From assembly GCA_022601155.1 (NCBI GenBank), contig JAHZJA010001482.1:1-53178 (forward strand): DNA of 53,178 bases, in the 5' to 3' direction. Each line of letters begins with the position of its first letter. Within the stretch, counting starts at the first letter, position 1. The stretch is from Deltaproteobacteria bacterium. GTDB taxonomy: Bacteria; Myxococcota_A; Polyangia; Nannocystales; Nannocystaceae. Shown in pieces: positions 1 through 8,493 of this stretch. The translations under genes were made by a program, and so were the position numbers. The notes under the pieces were generated by a model that had not been told where the DNA came from, searched no databases, and worked only from the letters and a program-made list of their open reading frames with translations.

Positions 1-1
1 T

Positions 2-706
2 GCCCACGCCGGGACCGATTCGCCCCTGAACAAGGTGGCAGGTCTGGGATTCCATGGCACGGTCGACGAAACCGGGCTCGCGGAGATCGAGCAGATCTTT
101 GCGCACCGCGGTACCCCGGTTCAAGTCGAACTTTCCACGCTCGCTGATCCCGAGATTGGGCGGATGCTCACTCGGCGGGGCTATCTGCTACAGGGGTTCG
201 AGCACGTCCTGGGGCTCCAATTATCGGGTGTAGACCCCCCTACGACCCAGAATTCTGGCCTGGAGATCGCCCAGAGCTCCTTGACCCAGCTCGACGTCTG
301 GCTCGATACCATCGTCTCTGGATTCGCCGCGCCCGACGGCCAGGGCGTCGCGACCCACGAGGAATTCCCCCGTGATGCCCTCGAGCGCGTGATGGCCGAT
401 ATGGCCGTGGCGGACGGGTCCATCCGGTTCATCGCCCGACGCGGAGATGCGGTTGCAGGCGGGGCCACGCTGCGAATTCACGACGGGACGGCGCAGCTGT
501 GCGGGGCCGCGACCCTGCCTGCGCACCGCCGCCAGGGCGTCCAGACCGCCTTGCTCACCGCTCGGCTCGCCCATGCGGCGGCCGCTGGATGCGATCTGGC
601 GGTCGTGACGACCTTACCGGGCAGTCAGTCACATCACAATGTGCAACGGCGAGGCTTTTCTCTACTCTACGCCCGCGCCATGCTCCTCAAGACCCAGGGC
701 AACTGA
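2..706 (+). CDS. GNAT-family N-acetyltransferase, 5' end outside the window
   Basis: The reading frame is open from base 2 through the annotated GTG at 35. C-terminal acetyl-CoA binding pattern 'CGAATLPAHRRQGVQTALLTARLAHAAAAGCDLAVVTT...QRRGF'. Confidence 0.8.
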   Translation, partial: AHAGTDSPLNKVAGLGFHGTVDETGLAEIEQIFAHRGTPVQVELSTLADPEIGRMLTRRGYLLQGFEHVLGLQLSGVDPPTTQNSGLEIAQSSLTQLDVWLDTIVSGFAAPDGQGVATHEEFPRDALERVMADMAVADGSIRFIARRGDAVAGGATLRIHDGTAQLCGAATLPAHRRQGVQTALLTARLAHAAAAGCDLAVVTTLPGSQSHHNVQRRGFSLLYARAMLLKTQGN

Positions 707-825
707 TGTTTCGTCCCTGGCCCCTTGCCCGAGGAACGACCCTGCCCGATCATCGCCAGGGGACCAGTCCGGAAGGCCAACCAAGGCCACCGGACGGCGT
801 CGTTCGAAGCCGGAAGGAATCGCTC

Positions 826-3800
826 GTGCCCGTCGAATCTCGAACAACAGCTCTGCTCCGCGCCATGCTCCCACTCGGGTTGGTTGCGGCCGTGCCGTTG
901 GCCACCGCGACCATGCTCGTGCCGTCGACGGCCGAGGCGGCCAACGAGGGCACCATCAGTGGTGTTCTCACCCATGGAAAGACCAAGGAGCGCATATCCG
1001 GCGCACTGGTCGTCTTGCAGTGCTCGTGCCTGCAAGGTCCACGTGAGACCCAGACCAATGCCAACGGTCTGTATGCCTTCCGCAACTTGCCGCCCGGCAC
1101 GTACACCGTGCAGGTCTTGGCCGGCCAGGCCGACGTGTCGAAGGTTGCCAACCTGCCGCGTGGCGCGAAGTTCCGCGCCAACTTCACGGTCGACCCGGAC
1201 GACGAGTTCAAGCGGGTCATTCGTGTCAAGGCGCAGCCGGTCGAGCAAAAGACCTCGGTGGGCCGCACGGTCAGCATGGAGGAGTTCCGGAACATTCCGA
1301 TCGGGAACTCCACCGGTCGCGACTTCACCCAGGTGGTGGAGTCGTCGGCGACGGCCTCGCGCGACTCCGCTGGCATCACCCTCGCAGGTACGACGGGCGC
1401 CGAGTCCAAGTACGTAGTCGAGGGCGCCAACGTCAACAACCCGTCCTTCGGTACGGTCGGCGCTTCGATCGTTCAGGAGTTCATCGAGACGGTCGAGGTC
1501 CAGGAGTCTGGATACGACGCCGAGTTCGGTGGCGCCTCGGGTGGTCAGGTCACCGCCCGACGGCTGTCGGGCACGAACACCACACGTGGTGTCGCTCGGT
1601 TCACCTACACGCCGCGCCTGGCCAGGCCGCGGTTCATCCTCGCGACCGACAACGCGGTCCGTGCGACGGTGACCCCCGACTTTTTCATGCAGGGCGTCGT
1701 CGCGGCGAGCGGTCCGATCATCAAGGACAAGTTGTTCTGGTCGGCAGGTATCTCGGCGACCGGTGGTCGCGAGTCCCTCATCCAGACGTTCCACCACCGC
1801 GTCGACAAGGACGGCTCGGGTGGTTACGAGGACTGCCCGTTCGAGAACGGTGCGTTCGACTGCGCCGACGGTGGCGACTACATCGCCTCCGAGCAGTTCG
1901 CCGACCAGTCCTTCAAGACCGGCGCCGTCGCGATCGGCTACCAGTTCGGTCTCGACTGGGCGATCAACCCCCGCCACCGCATCCGCGTGACGGTGGGTGG
2001 CTCGCCCAACTTCAACCGTCGCTCCTACCGGCGGGCTGCATCCAGCTCGCTCAACCCGGTGCTCACCTCCGATCCTCTGGGTGGCGGCTCGCTCGTCGCC
2101 AACGGTGTGGTCAACGAGCACTTTGGCTGGGACCGCGGCAACCAAATCAACACTTCGGTCGGCTACCTCGGTCGTGTCAACGACGACAAGCTCGAGATCG
2201 ACGCGGTGCTGGCCTACTCCCAGTTCACCAACGAGATCGCGTGGAGGGTGGACAACCCCGGGCTCAAGGACGTCCCCACCACGCAGGAGACCGACACCGA
2301 GGGCGAGAACCTGTTCGAGTTCCTCGACCGCGACGGTCGCCTCGACCTGGTTCCCGGCGTCGCCGATGCCTGTAACTCGTCGAGCCTTCCCGGCCTCGCT
2401 TGCCCCGTGCGGCAGTGGCTGTCGGGCGGTATCGGTCAGTTCGGTACGGACCGCAACCAGCGGGCAGAGGGCCGCGTGTCCCTCACGCACTTCTTCAACG
2501 CCGCTGGCGCTCACCAGGTCAAGTACGGCCTGGCCTTCGAGCACCTGGTCCGCCGCAACATCTCGCAGTACTCCGGCTCCAACGCTGGCGACTTCTATAA
2601 CAACTGCGCGCAGCAGGGCCTCGGCGGCCAGGCGAACGACGAGGGTGGCGAGTGGTGTTACGACGCCGCGGCCAACCAGTACCAGATCCAGACGATCAAC
2701 CGGGTCGACAACCATCGGTACATCCGCGTCGACACCGACAACCCCGACCTTCGGTTCACGACCGGCTTCGGTCGTATCCGCAAGGAGCAGGGCGAGCTTC
2801 GGGCCATCGCCACGCCGCTCGGTGCTGGCGCCCGCGTACCTCAGTACGACTCGCGCCTGAGCACGCAGAACTACGGCATCTTCCTGCAGGACAAGTGGGC
2901 GATCCTGTCCAACCTGTTCGTCTCCGCCGGCGTCCGGTGGGAGCTGCAGGACATGCGCTCCATCCTTGGTGAGCGCGCGCTGCTCATCTGGGACAACGTC
3001 GCGCCTCGCGTCGGCGTCGTCTACGACTGGACGGACGAGGGTCGTAGCCGCTTGTTTGCCAGCTACGGTTGGTTCTACCAGCCGCTGCCGGTCCAGCTGA
3101 ACTCTCGCGTGTTCGGTGGCCTGGTCAACGTGACCCGGACCTATCGCAACGCACAGTGCCAGGGTCAGCAGGTCACCATCGACGGGGTCGCACGGCCTCG
3201 CGAGGACAACGGCCAGCCCACCGAGTTCTGCCCGGACTTTGCTCAGGGCACCACGCAGCTCACCGAGGGCGCCGTGGTCCCGCGGCTTCGTGGTCAGTAC
3301 AACCAGCAGTTCCAGGTCGGCTACGAGCAAGAGGTCATCGAGGACCTGACCCTCGGTGTTCGCTGGCTGCACACCGACCTGGGTCGGGCGGTCGAGGACA
3401 TCTCGACCAACGGTGGTCTCAACTTCATCATCGCCAACCCTGGCGTCGAGGTTGCCAACGAGGACATCAGCCGTCAGCAGGCCGAGTGTGACCAGCTGGA
3501 CTCTCAGCTGTCCGGGCTCGACATGGACGACGACTCGCGACCGCAGATCGCTCGTGAGCTCCAGCGCTGCCTGTTCCTGGCCGACGCCTACGGCCGCATC
3601 AACGAGCTGTTCGACCGACCGCGGCGTAACTTCGACGCCTTCACCTTCGAGGTGAAAAAGCGCTTCGCTCGCAACTGGACGCTGCTCGGTTCCTACACGT
3701 TCAGCCGCCTCATCGGTAACTACGACGGCTTCGTCGACCCGATTACCGGCAACATCAACCTCGGTTCGAGTGTCCAGTACGACATCCCCGAGCTGGTCCG

Positions 3801-4329
3801 AAACAGCTTCGGCCCGCTCGCGTTCGACACTCCGCACCGGGTCAAGCTCGACGGGTTCTACTCGTTCGACCTTCGCGAGGCCGGCCGGCTGACGCTGGGC
3901 ACCAGCTTCCGGTTCACCTCGGGTTATCCGATCTCGCTGCGAGGCGGCCACAACCTCTACGGTGTCGGTACCGTCTACGTGGTGCCGCGTGGTGCGGGTG
4001 GCCGGGTCGAGCCCAACTATCAGTGGAACGCCAGCGTCAGCTACGCGTACCCGCTGCCGGGCGACCTCGAGCTCGAAGCCGCGGTCCGGCTCATCAACCT
4101 GACCAACTCCCGCGCCATCATTCGGGTGGACGAGATCTATTCGTTCCAGAACACCCGGGCCGTCGCGGGCGGTGACCTCAGCGACCTCAAGCACACCAAG
4201 ATCCAGAACGCGGGCAACCCGACGGAGTTCTTCCAGCGGGTGGTGCTCTCGCCGCAGGGCAACTTCGGTGTGGAGACCTCGTTCCAGACGCCGCTGGCGG
4301 CCTCGTTCGAGCTTCAGCTGCGGTTCTAG
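826..4329 (+). CDS. TonB-dependent receptor with N-terminal carboxypeptidase-regulatory-like domain
   Basis: Signal peptide 'MLPLGLVAAVPLATATMLVPSTAEA', CarboxypepD_reg-like 'GTISGVLTHGKTKERISGALVVL...YAFRNLPPGTYTVQV', plug-like region, long beta-rich C-terminus ending in 'ASFELQLRF'. Start taken as GTG 826 (alternative ATG 865), not the upstream 499. Confidence 0.82.
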   Translation: MPVESRTTALLRAMLPLGLVAAVPLATATMLVPSTAEAANEGTISGVLTHGKTKERISGALVVLQCSCLQGPRETQTNANGLYAFRNLPPGTYTVQVLAGQADVSKVANLPRGAKFRANFTVDPDDEFKRVIRVKAQPVEQKTSVGRTVSMEEFRNIPIGNSTGRDFTQVVESSATASRDSAGITLAGTTGAESKYVVEGANVNNPSFGTVGASIVQEFIETVEVQESGYDAEFGGASGGQVTARRLSGTNTTRGVARFTYTPRLARPRFILATDNAVRATVTPDFFMQGVVAASGPIIKDKLFWSAGISATGGRESLIQTFHHRVDKDGSGGYEDCPFENGAFDCADGGDYIASEQFADQSFKTGAVAIGYQFGLDWAINPRHRIRVTVGGSPNFNRRSYRRAASSSLNPVLTSDPLGGGSLVANGVVNEHFGWDRGNQINTSVGYLGRVNDDKLEIDAVLAYSQFTNEIAWRVDNPGLKDVPTTQETDTEGENLFEFLDRDGRLDLVPGVADACNSSSLPGLACPVRQWLSGGIGQFGTDRNQRAEGRVSLTHFFNAAGAHQVKYGLAFEHLVRRNISQYSGSNAGDFYNNCAQQGLGGQANDEGGEWCYDAAANQYQIQTINRVDNHRYIRVDTDNPDLRFTTGFGRIRKEQGELRAIATPLGAGARVPQYDSRLSTQNYGIFLQDKWAILSNLFVSAGVRWELQDMRSILGERALLIWDNVAPRVGVVYDWTDEGRSRLFASYGWFYQPLPVQLNSRVFGGLVNVTRTYRNAQCQGQQVTIDGVARPREDNGQPTEFCPDFAQGTTQLTEGAVVPRLRGQYNQQFQVGYEQEVIEDLTLGVRWLHTDLGRAVEDISTNGGLNFIIANPGVEVANEDISRQQAECDQLDSQLSGLDMDDDSRPQIARELQRCLFLADAYGRINELFDRPRRNFDAFTFEVKKRFARNWTLLGSYTFSRLIGNYDGFVDPITGNINLGSSVQYDIPELVRNSFGPLAFDTPHRVKLDGFYSFDLREAGRLTLGTSFRFTSGYPISLRGGHNLYGVGTVYVVPRGAGGRVEPNYQWNASVSYAYPLPGDLELEAAVRLINLTNSRAIIRVDEIYSFQNTRAVAGGDLSDLKHTKIQNAGNPTEFFQRVVLSPQGNFGVETSFQTPLAASFELQLRF

Positions 4330-4362
4330 AGTCGGGGCCCCTCGGGGAAACGGCTGCATCGA

Positions 4363-4388
4363 CGCCTGCGACCTTCGGGTCGCGGGCG
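4363..4388 (+). terminator. Hairpin downstream of the TonB receptor gene, possible terminator
   Basis: CGCCTGCGACC-TTCG-GGTCGCGGGCG: 11-bp stem (one G-T pair) with TTCG tetraloop, 34 bp after the stop codon. No clear T-tract. Confidence 0.5.
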
Positions 4389-4413
4389 TTGCTGCGTTGG
4401 GGAACTGTGTTTC

Positions 4414-4506
4414 GGGGCGGACCCAGGATGAAGCGGCACGCCGAGGAGGCGAGGAAAGTCTCCGGCTGTAAAGGACAGCCCTACGGAATCTGGGCCCGGA
4501 ATCCCC
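4414..4506 (+). ncRNA. Candidate structured RNA leader, family not recognised
   Basis: Closing helix from GGGG/CCCC, CGG/CCG and CCCAG/CTGGG with bulges. Encloses GGAGGC-GAGGAAA-GTCTCC (4445-4463) and GGCTGT-AAAGG-ACAGCC (4464-4480). Ends 25 nt before the next ATG. Confidence 0.4.
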
Positions 4507-4531
4507 CTGCAACTTCGGTACGCTCGACGAC

Positions 4532-5266
4532 ATGGATCGGTCGTTCCCAGTGGTCGCGATGCTCGTCGCCGGTGTGGCGAGCGGGTGCACCAAGCTCAAC
4601 GCGGAGTACGCCGAGACCGAGGTCAGCGGGGACACGGGAGGCAACGCCACGGATGTACCGACAATCACGTCCATGACGGGGTCGACGAGCGCCACCACGT
4701 CTCCCGGTACGACGGTGGCGGGGGGGACCTCGGGCTCCTCGGGGGTGCTCGATACCGGGTCGAGCAGCGCCGGGGCTGAATCCGCAGATGGCGGGACCGG
4801 TCAGCCCAGCCCCATTGCGATGTGCTGCGCCTTCGGTGGAGACGCATGCATCGGCTTGGTCGACGATACGTGCGTCTGTGGCGAGGAACCCCAGTGCTGT
4901 GGGAGCTACGATCTGGTGTGCCTGTGGCCCGCCATCGATCCTTGCGGCCTGCCGTGCCCGACCAACTGCTGCTTCCCCCACCCCGAGCCAGGGTGCGCCG
5001 ATCCGGAGGTCACCGACGCGGTCTGCTTCAGCCCCAACGGCGATCCTTCGTGCTGCAACGTCTCGTGGACCGAGTCGTGCGCGTTCGATGCCGTCAATGA
5101 GCATGGTGCCTGTGGCGCCCCGCAGTCCTGCTGCTCGGCTCAGGGCAACCCGGGCTGTGACGACCCCTTCGTCGTGGCGGCCGTCTGCGCCATCGACTCG
5201 TTTTGTTGCATCGTCCAGTGGGATGAGAGCTGCGTCGACCGGGCGGCGACGCTGGGGCTGTGCTGA
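4532..5266 (+). CDS. Cys-rich lipoprotein with repeated CC...GC.D....VC..D..CC..xWDxxC units
   Basis: Lipobox-like 'VAGVASGC', Thr/Ser/Gly linker, then repeats such as 'CCSAQGNPGCDDPFVVAAVCAIDSFCCIVQWDESCVDRA'. Confidence 0.75.
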   Translation: MDRSFPVVAMLVAGVASGCTKLNAEYAETEVSGDTGGNATDVPTITSMTGSTSATTSPGTTVAGGTSGSSGVLDTGSSSAGAESADGGTGQPSPIAMCCAFGGDACIGLVDDTCVCGEEPQCCGSYDLVCLWPAIDPCGLPCPTNCCFPHPEPGCADPEVTDAVCFSPNGDPSCCNVSWTESCAFDAVNEHGACGAPQSCCSAQGNPGCDDPFVVAAVCAIDSFCCIVQWDESCVDRAATLGLC

Positions 5267-5328
5267 CTTGGGGCAGCAGCCCCGGCCGCGGCGCTCGTCC
5301 GGGTGTCCGGGTATGGGGACCGTCCACC

Positions 5329-5340
5329 GGGGGGGGGGGG
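5329..5340 (+). repeat. G12 homopolymer between convergent genes
   Basis: Twelve consecutive G residues read directly. Confidence 0.9.
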
Positions 5341-5389
5341 ACCGGGCAAGGCCGGGGCGCGCGCACGTGGGACGTGCCGGGCTGAGGCC

Positions 5390-6859
5390 TCAAAAGACGT
5401 CGACGTCGCCGAAATCGGACAGCCGCCACACCCGAGAGGTCGCCTCCGGATAGCCGGTCATCGATCCCGAGTTGTTGCCCCAGCAGCGCACCGCGGATGA
5501 GTCGAGGATGGCGCAGTTGTGGCCATGGCCCGCCACGAGGGTACGTACCGGAGCCCCGACTCGTGCCACCGCGCCGGGCTCTTCGGCGCGAAGATCATCC
5601 TCGAGGCCCAGGGCGACGCCGGCACCCCAACATCGCACACTGCCGCTGTCGAGCAGCGCGCAGGTGTGGGTGCGGCCCGTCTCCACTCCGATCGCCACCC
5701 CGATGAGGTCGACATCGCCGATCTCCTCGGGAGTCTTGCGATCGCCCCGCGACTCGGTGTCGCCGTAGCCGAGCTGTCCGCTGGTGTTGTGCCCCCAGCA
5801 CCGCACCGTGCCGCCTTCGAGCGCCGCACAGGTGAAGTTGCCGTAGGCGTCGATGTCGATGGCGGTGCCGCCCAGCGCGATGTTCCCGATGCTGTCGATC
5901 GGCTCGTCGTCGCCGATGTCATCGGGCTCACCGGTGCCCAGCTGGCCCTCCTCTTGGCGGCCCCAGCACTTGACCGCGCCCGAGGCCAGTCGTGCGCAGG
6001 TGTGACTCTCGCCCGCCACCACCTGCACCGCGGCCTCCGGTAGCGGCACGGTGGTGATCACGTCCATGTCGTCGTCGCCGATGCGATCGGTGTTGCCCAG
6101 GCCGAGCTGCCCGCTGGAGTTGTTGCCCCAGCATGCGATGGTGCCGTCCTCGAACAGAGCACAGGTGTGCGCGCTGCTGGCAGCGAGGCTCTGCACGGGT
6201 CCGGGCAGCGGTACGTCCCCGGCACTGGCGGGCGTCTCGTCGTCGCCGATGCTGTCGTTGTGGCCATAGCCGAGCTGCCCGGCACTGTTGTCGCCCCAGC
6301 AGCGTACTTCTCCGCCGGCCCGCAGCGCGCAGGTGTGGTCGTAGCCAGCGACCAGCGCGACCACGTCGGGTGCCACTTCGACCGGGTCCCAGTCCGAGGG
6401 CGGCTCGTTGTCGCCGATGTGCTCGTCGTAGCCGGGCTGGCCCAGTCGCCCTTCGCCGGGTGCTCCCCAGCAGCGGACCACGCTGCTGGCCGACACCGCA
6501 CAGGTATGCGCCTCGCCAGCTGCCACCGAGACCACCGCGGCCGGGCCCGGCATGCAGGCGGCGGTGCAGCTGTCGGTCTCGTCGTCGTCGCCGTCGTCAC
6601 ACAGCTCGCCGTTGTTGGCGACCGCATCGCCGCACGTCGGAAGCTGGCACTCGTTGGTGCAGTCGTCGCGGGGGTCGTCGTTGTCGTCGTCGCAAGCCTC
6701 GTCTTGCTGCAGCACTCCGTCGCCACACACCCCGAGCTCGCCCCCGCCCATGGTGTCGCGCACGATCCCGTCGTCGCCACAGCCGTGGGTCGTCAGCGGC
6801 ACCACGGCAACCACGCCGAAGATCCAACCCAGGGTGCGACGGCGGCGTGCGACGGTCAT
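5390..6859 (-). CDS. RCC1-repeat protein with N-terminal DUF4215-type Cys-rich repeats, probable lipoprotein
   Basis: Repeated 'HTCAL..G.V.CWG.N..GQLG.G' units; 'CGDGVLQQDEACDDDNDDPRDDCTNEC'. Start taken as ATG at 6859 (MTVARRRR...). Confidence 0.85.
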   Translation of the reverse strand: MTVARRRRTLGWIFGVVAVVPLTTHGCGDDGIVRDTMGGGELGVCGDGVLQQDEACDDDNDDPRDDCTNECQLPTCGDAVANNGELCDDGDDDETDSCTAACMPGPAAVVSVAAGEAHTCAVSASSVVRCWGAPGEGRLGQPGYDEHIGDNEPPSDWDPVEVAPDVVALVAGYDHTCALRAGGEVRCWGDNSAGQLGYGHNDSIGDDETPASAGDVPLPGPVQSLAASSAHTCALFEDGTIACWGNNSSGQLGLGNTDRIGDDDMDVITTVPLPEAAVQVVAGESHTCARLASGAVKCWGRQEEGQLGTGEPDDIGDDEPIDSIGNIALGGTAIDIDAYGNFTCAALEGGTVRCWGHNTSGQLGYGDTESRGDRKTPEEIGDVDLIGVAIGVETGRTHTCALLDSGSVRCWGAGVALGLEDDLRAEEPGAVARVGAPVRTLVAGHGHNCAILDSSAVRCWGNNSGSMTGYPEATSRVWRLSDFGDVDVF

Positions 6860-6955
6860 GGCGCCAAGTGTTCCGTGGGGCCCCGCGCGAGCGCAAGCGG
6901 GCAACTGGAGTCAAGCATGCGGGCTTGGTCACAACCTGCGGTAGGGTCGCCAGCC

Positions 6956-8488
6956 ATGGAGGCTCCAGGCGGCAGCGACCCAGACGCGATCGTGATCGGA
7001 TCGGGGCCCAACGGCCTCGTGGCGGCCTGCGTGCTCGCACGGGCGGGTTTGTCGACCCTGGTGCTCGAAGCGAATCCCGACAGAGCCGGTGGCGCGGTGG
7101 GCTCCGTGCAGAGCACCCGGCCCGGATTCGTGCACGATGTGGGCGCAGCGTTCTTTCCCTGGGGCACGCTCAGCCCTGCGTTTCGCGACCTCGACCTGGG
7201 CCGCCACGGCCTGCGCTGGTGCAGCGCCGAGCTGGAGAGCTGCCATCCCGCCCCCGACGGCAGCTACGCCTGTATCTCTCGCGATCACGACGTATCGGCG
7301 CGCAACTTTGGGAGCGATGCCGATGGCGAGACCTGGCGCCAGGTGGCGCAGTGGTACGCCCGCATCGAGCCGCATCTGCTCCCGATGCTGATGGAGCCGT
7401 TCCCGGCGATCAAGCCCGTGCTGCGGCTGCTGCCGGTTCATCTGCTCAAGATCGCGAGCGTGTTCCTGTCGCGAGGCGGGGGCCTGGCCCGGCGGTGGTT
7501 CCACAGCGAGGCCGCGCGCCGGGTGCTGCCGGGGCTGGCTCTGCACGTCGATGTGGGCCCCGACGATTGGTTTGGGGCGGCGCTCGGTTTCATGCTCGGG
7601 ATGACCGCCACCACTGGGGGCTACGTGGTGCCCGAGGGCGGGGCGCAGTCGATCTCCGATGCCCTGGTGCGTCTGCTCGAGCACCACGGCGGTCGGGTGA
7701 TGCTGGGCGCGCGTGTCGACGACGTCATCGTCCGCGATGGGCGTGCGTGCGCGGTCCGGCTGCAAGACGGGCAGGAGATCGCCGCTGGCAAGGCTGTCCT
7801 GGCCAATACCGACGTGGGTGCGTTGCTGCTGCGGATGGTCGATCGCGAGTACATCCCCGGCCGGCTCGTCGAGTTCACCGAGCGCTACCCTCGGGGCTGG
7901 GGCACCTTCAAGATGGACTGGGCCCTCGACGAGCCCGTGCCCTGGGCCGTGGAGCCCGCCCGCCGCAGTGCGGTGGTCCACGCGGGTGACAGTCTCGACG
8001 ACCTGAGTCGGTTCACCCGCCAGGTTCGCGGCGGGGACCTGCCTGACAATCCCTACCTGGTGATCGGCCAGCAGAGCCTGGCCGATCCGACCCGGGCCCC
8101 CGAAGGTCAGCACACGCTGTGGGCGTACTCGCGGGTGCCGCCGCAGCTTGGTGACGGCGGCTGGGAAGCGCACGCGCAGCGCTTCGCCGATGTGGTGGAG
8201 CAGCGCATCGAAGGCCTCGCGCCCGGGTTCGGCAAGACGATCCTCGATCGCGCCGTGGTGGCTCCGCCCGATCTCCAGGCGATGGACGCCAACCTGGTGG
8301 GTGGCGATCTGGGCGGAGGCTCGAACGCGTGGCATCGGCAGCTGCTGTTCCGCCCCATGTTTCCGTACTTTCGCTATCGGATGCCCGTGGAGCGGCTGTA
8401 CCTGTGCTCGAGCTATGCACATCCGGGCGCGGGGGTGCACGGGATGTGTGGGTACAACGCAGCACGGACGGTGCTCCGGGACGTGTGA
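6956..8488 (+). CDS. FAD-dependent oxidoreductase, phytoene dehydrogenase-like
   Basis: N-terminal dinucleotide-binding 'DAIVIGSGPNGLVAACVLARAGLSTLVLEANPDRAGGAV'; C-terminal 'LYLCSSYAHPGAGVHGMCGYNAARTVL'. Start taken as ATG 6956. Confidence 0.85.
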   Translation: MEAPGGSDPDAIVIGSGPNGLVAACVLARAGLSTLVLEANPDRAGGAVGSVQSTRPGFVHDVGAAFFPWGTLSPAFRDLDLGRHGLRWCSAELESCHPAPDGSYACISRDHDVSARNFGSDADGETWRQVAQWYARIEPHLLPMLMEPFPAIKPVLRLLPVHLLKIASVFLSRGGGLARRWFHSEAARRVLPGLALHVDVGPDDWFGAALGFMLGMTATTGGYVVPEGGAQSISDALVRLLEHHGGRVMLGARVDDVIVRDGRACAVRLQDGQEIAAGKAVLANTDVGALLLRMVDREYIPGRLVEFTERYPRGWGTFKMDWALDEPVPWAVEPARRSAVVHAGDSLDDLSRFTRQVRGGDLPDNPYLVIGQQSLADPTRAPEGQHTLWAYSRVPPQLGDGGWEAHAQRFADVVEQRIEGLAPGFGKTILDRAVVAPPDLQAMDANLVGGDLGGGSNAWHRQLLFRPMFPYFRYRMPVERLYLCSSYAHPGAGVHGMCGYNAARTVLRDV

Positions 8489-8493
8489 ACGCC

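Noticed and set aside
4440-4490. RNase P RNA (GAGGAAAGTC) or c-di-GMP-I riboswitch
   Set aside because: Only a short similarity to the RNase P 'GAGGAAAGTCCGG' box and the element is far too short; the GEMM core 'ACGCAAAGCC' is absent.
667-4698. 1343-aa minus-strand ORF opposite the TonB receptor
   Set aside because: Shadow ORF of high-GC coding sequence; the plus strand has clear receptor motifs and the antisense translation has none.
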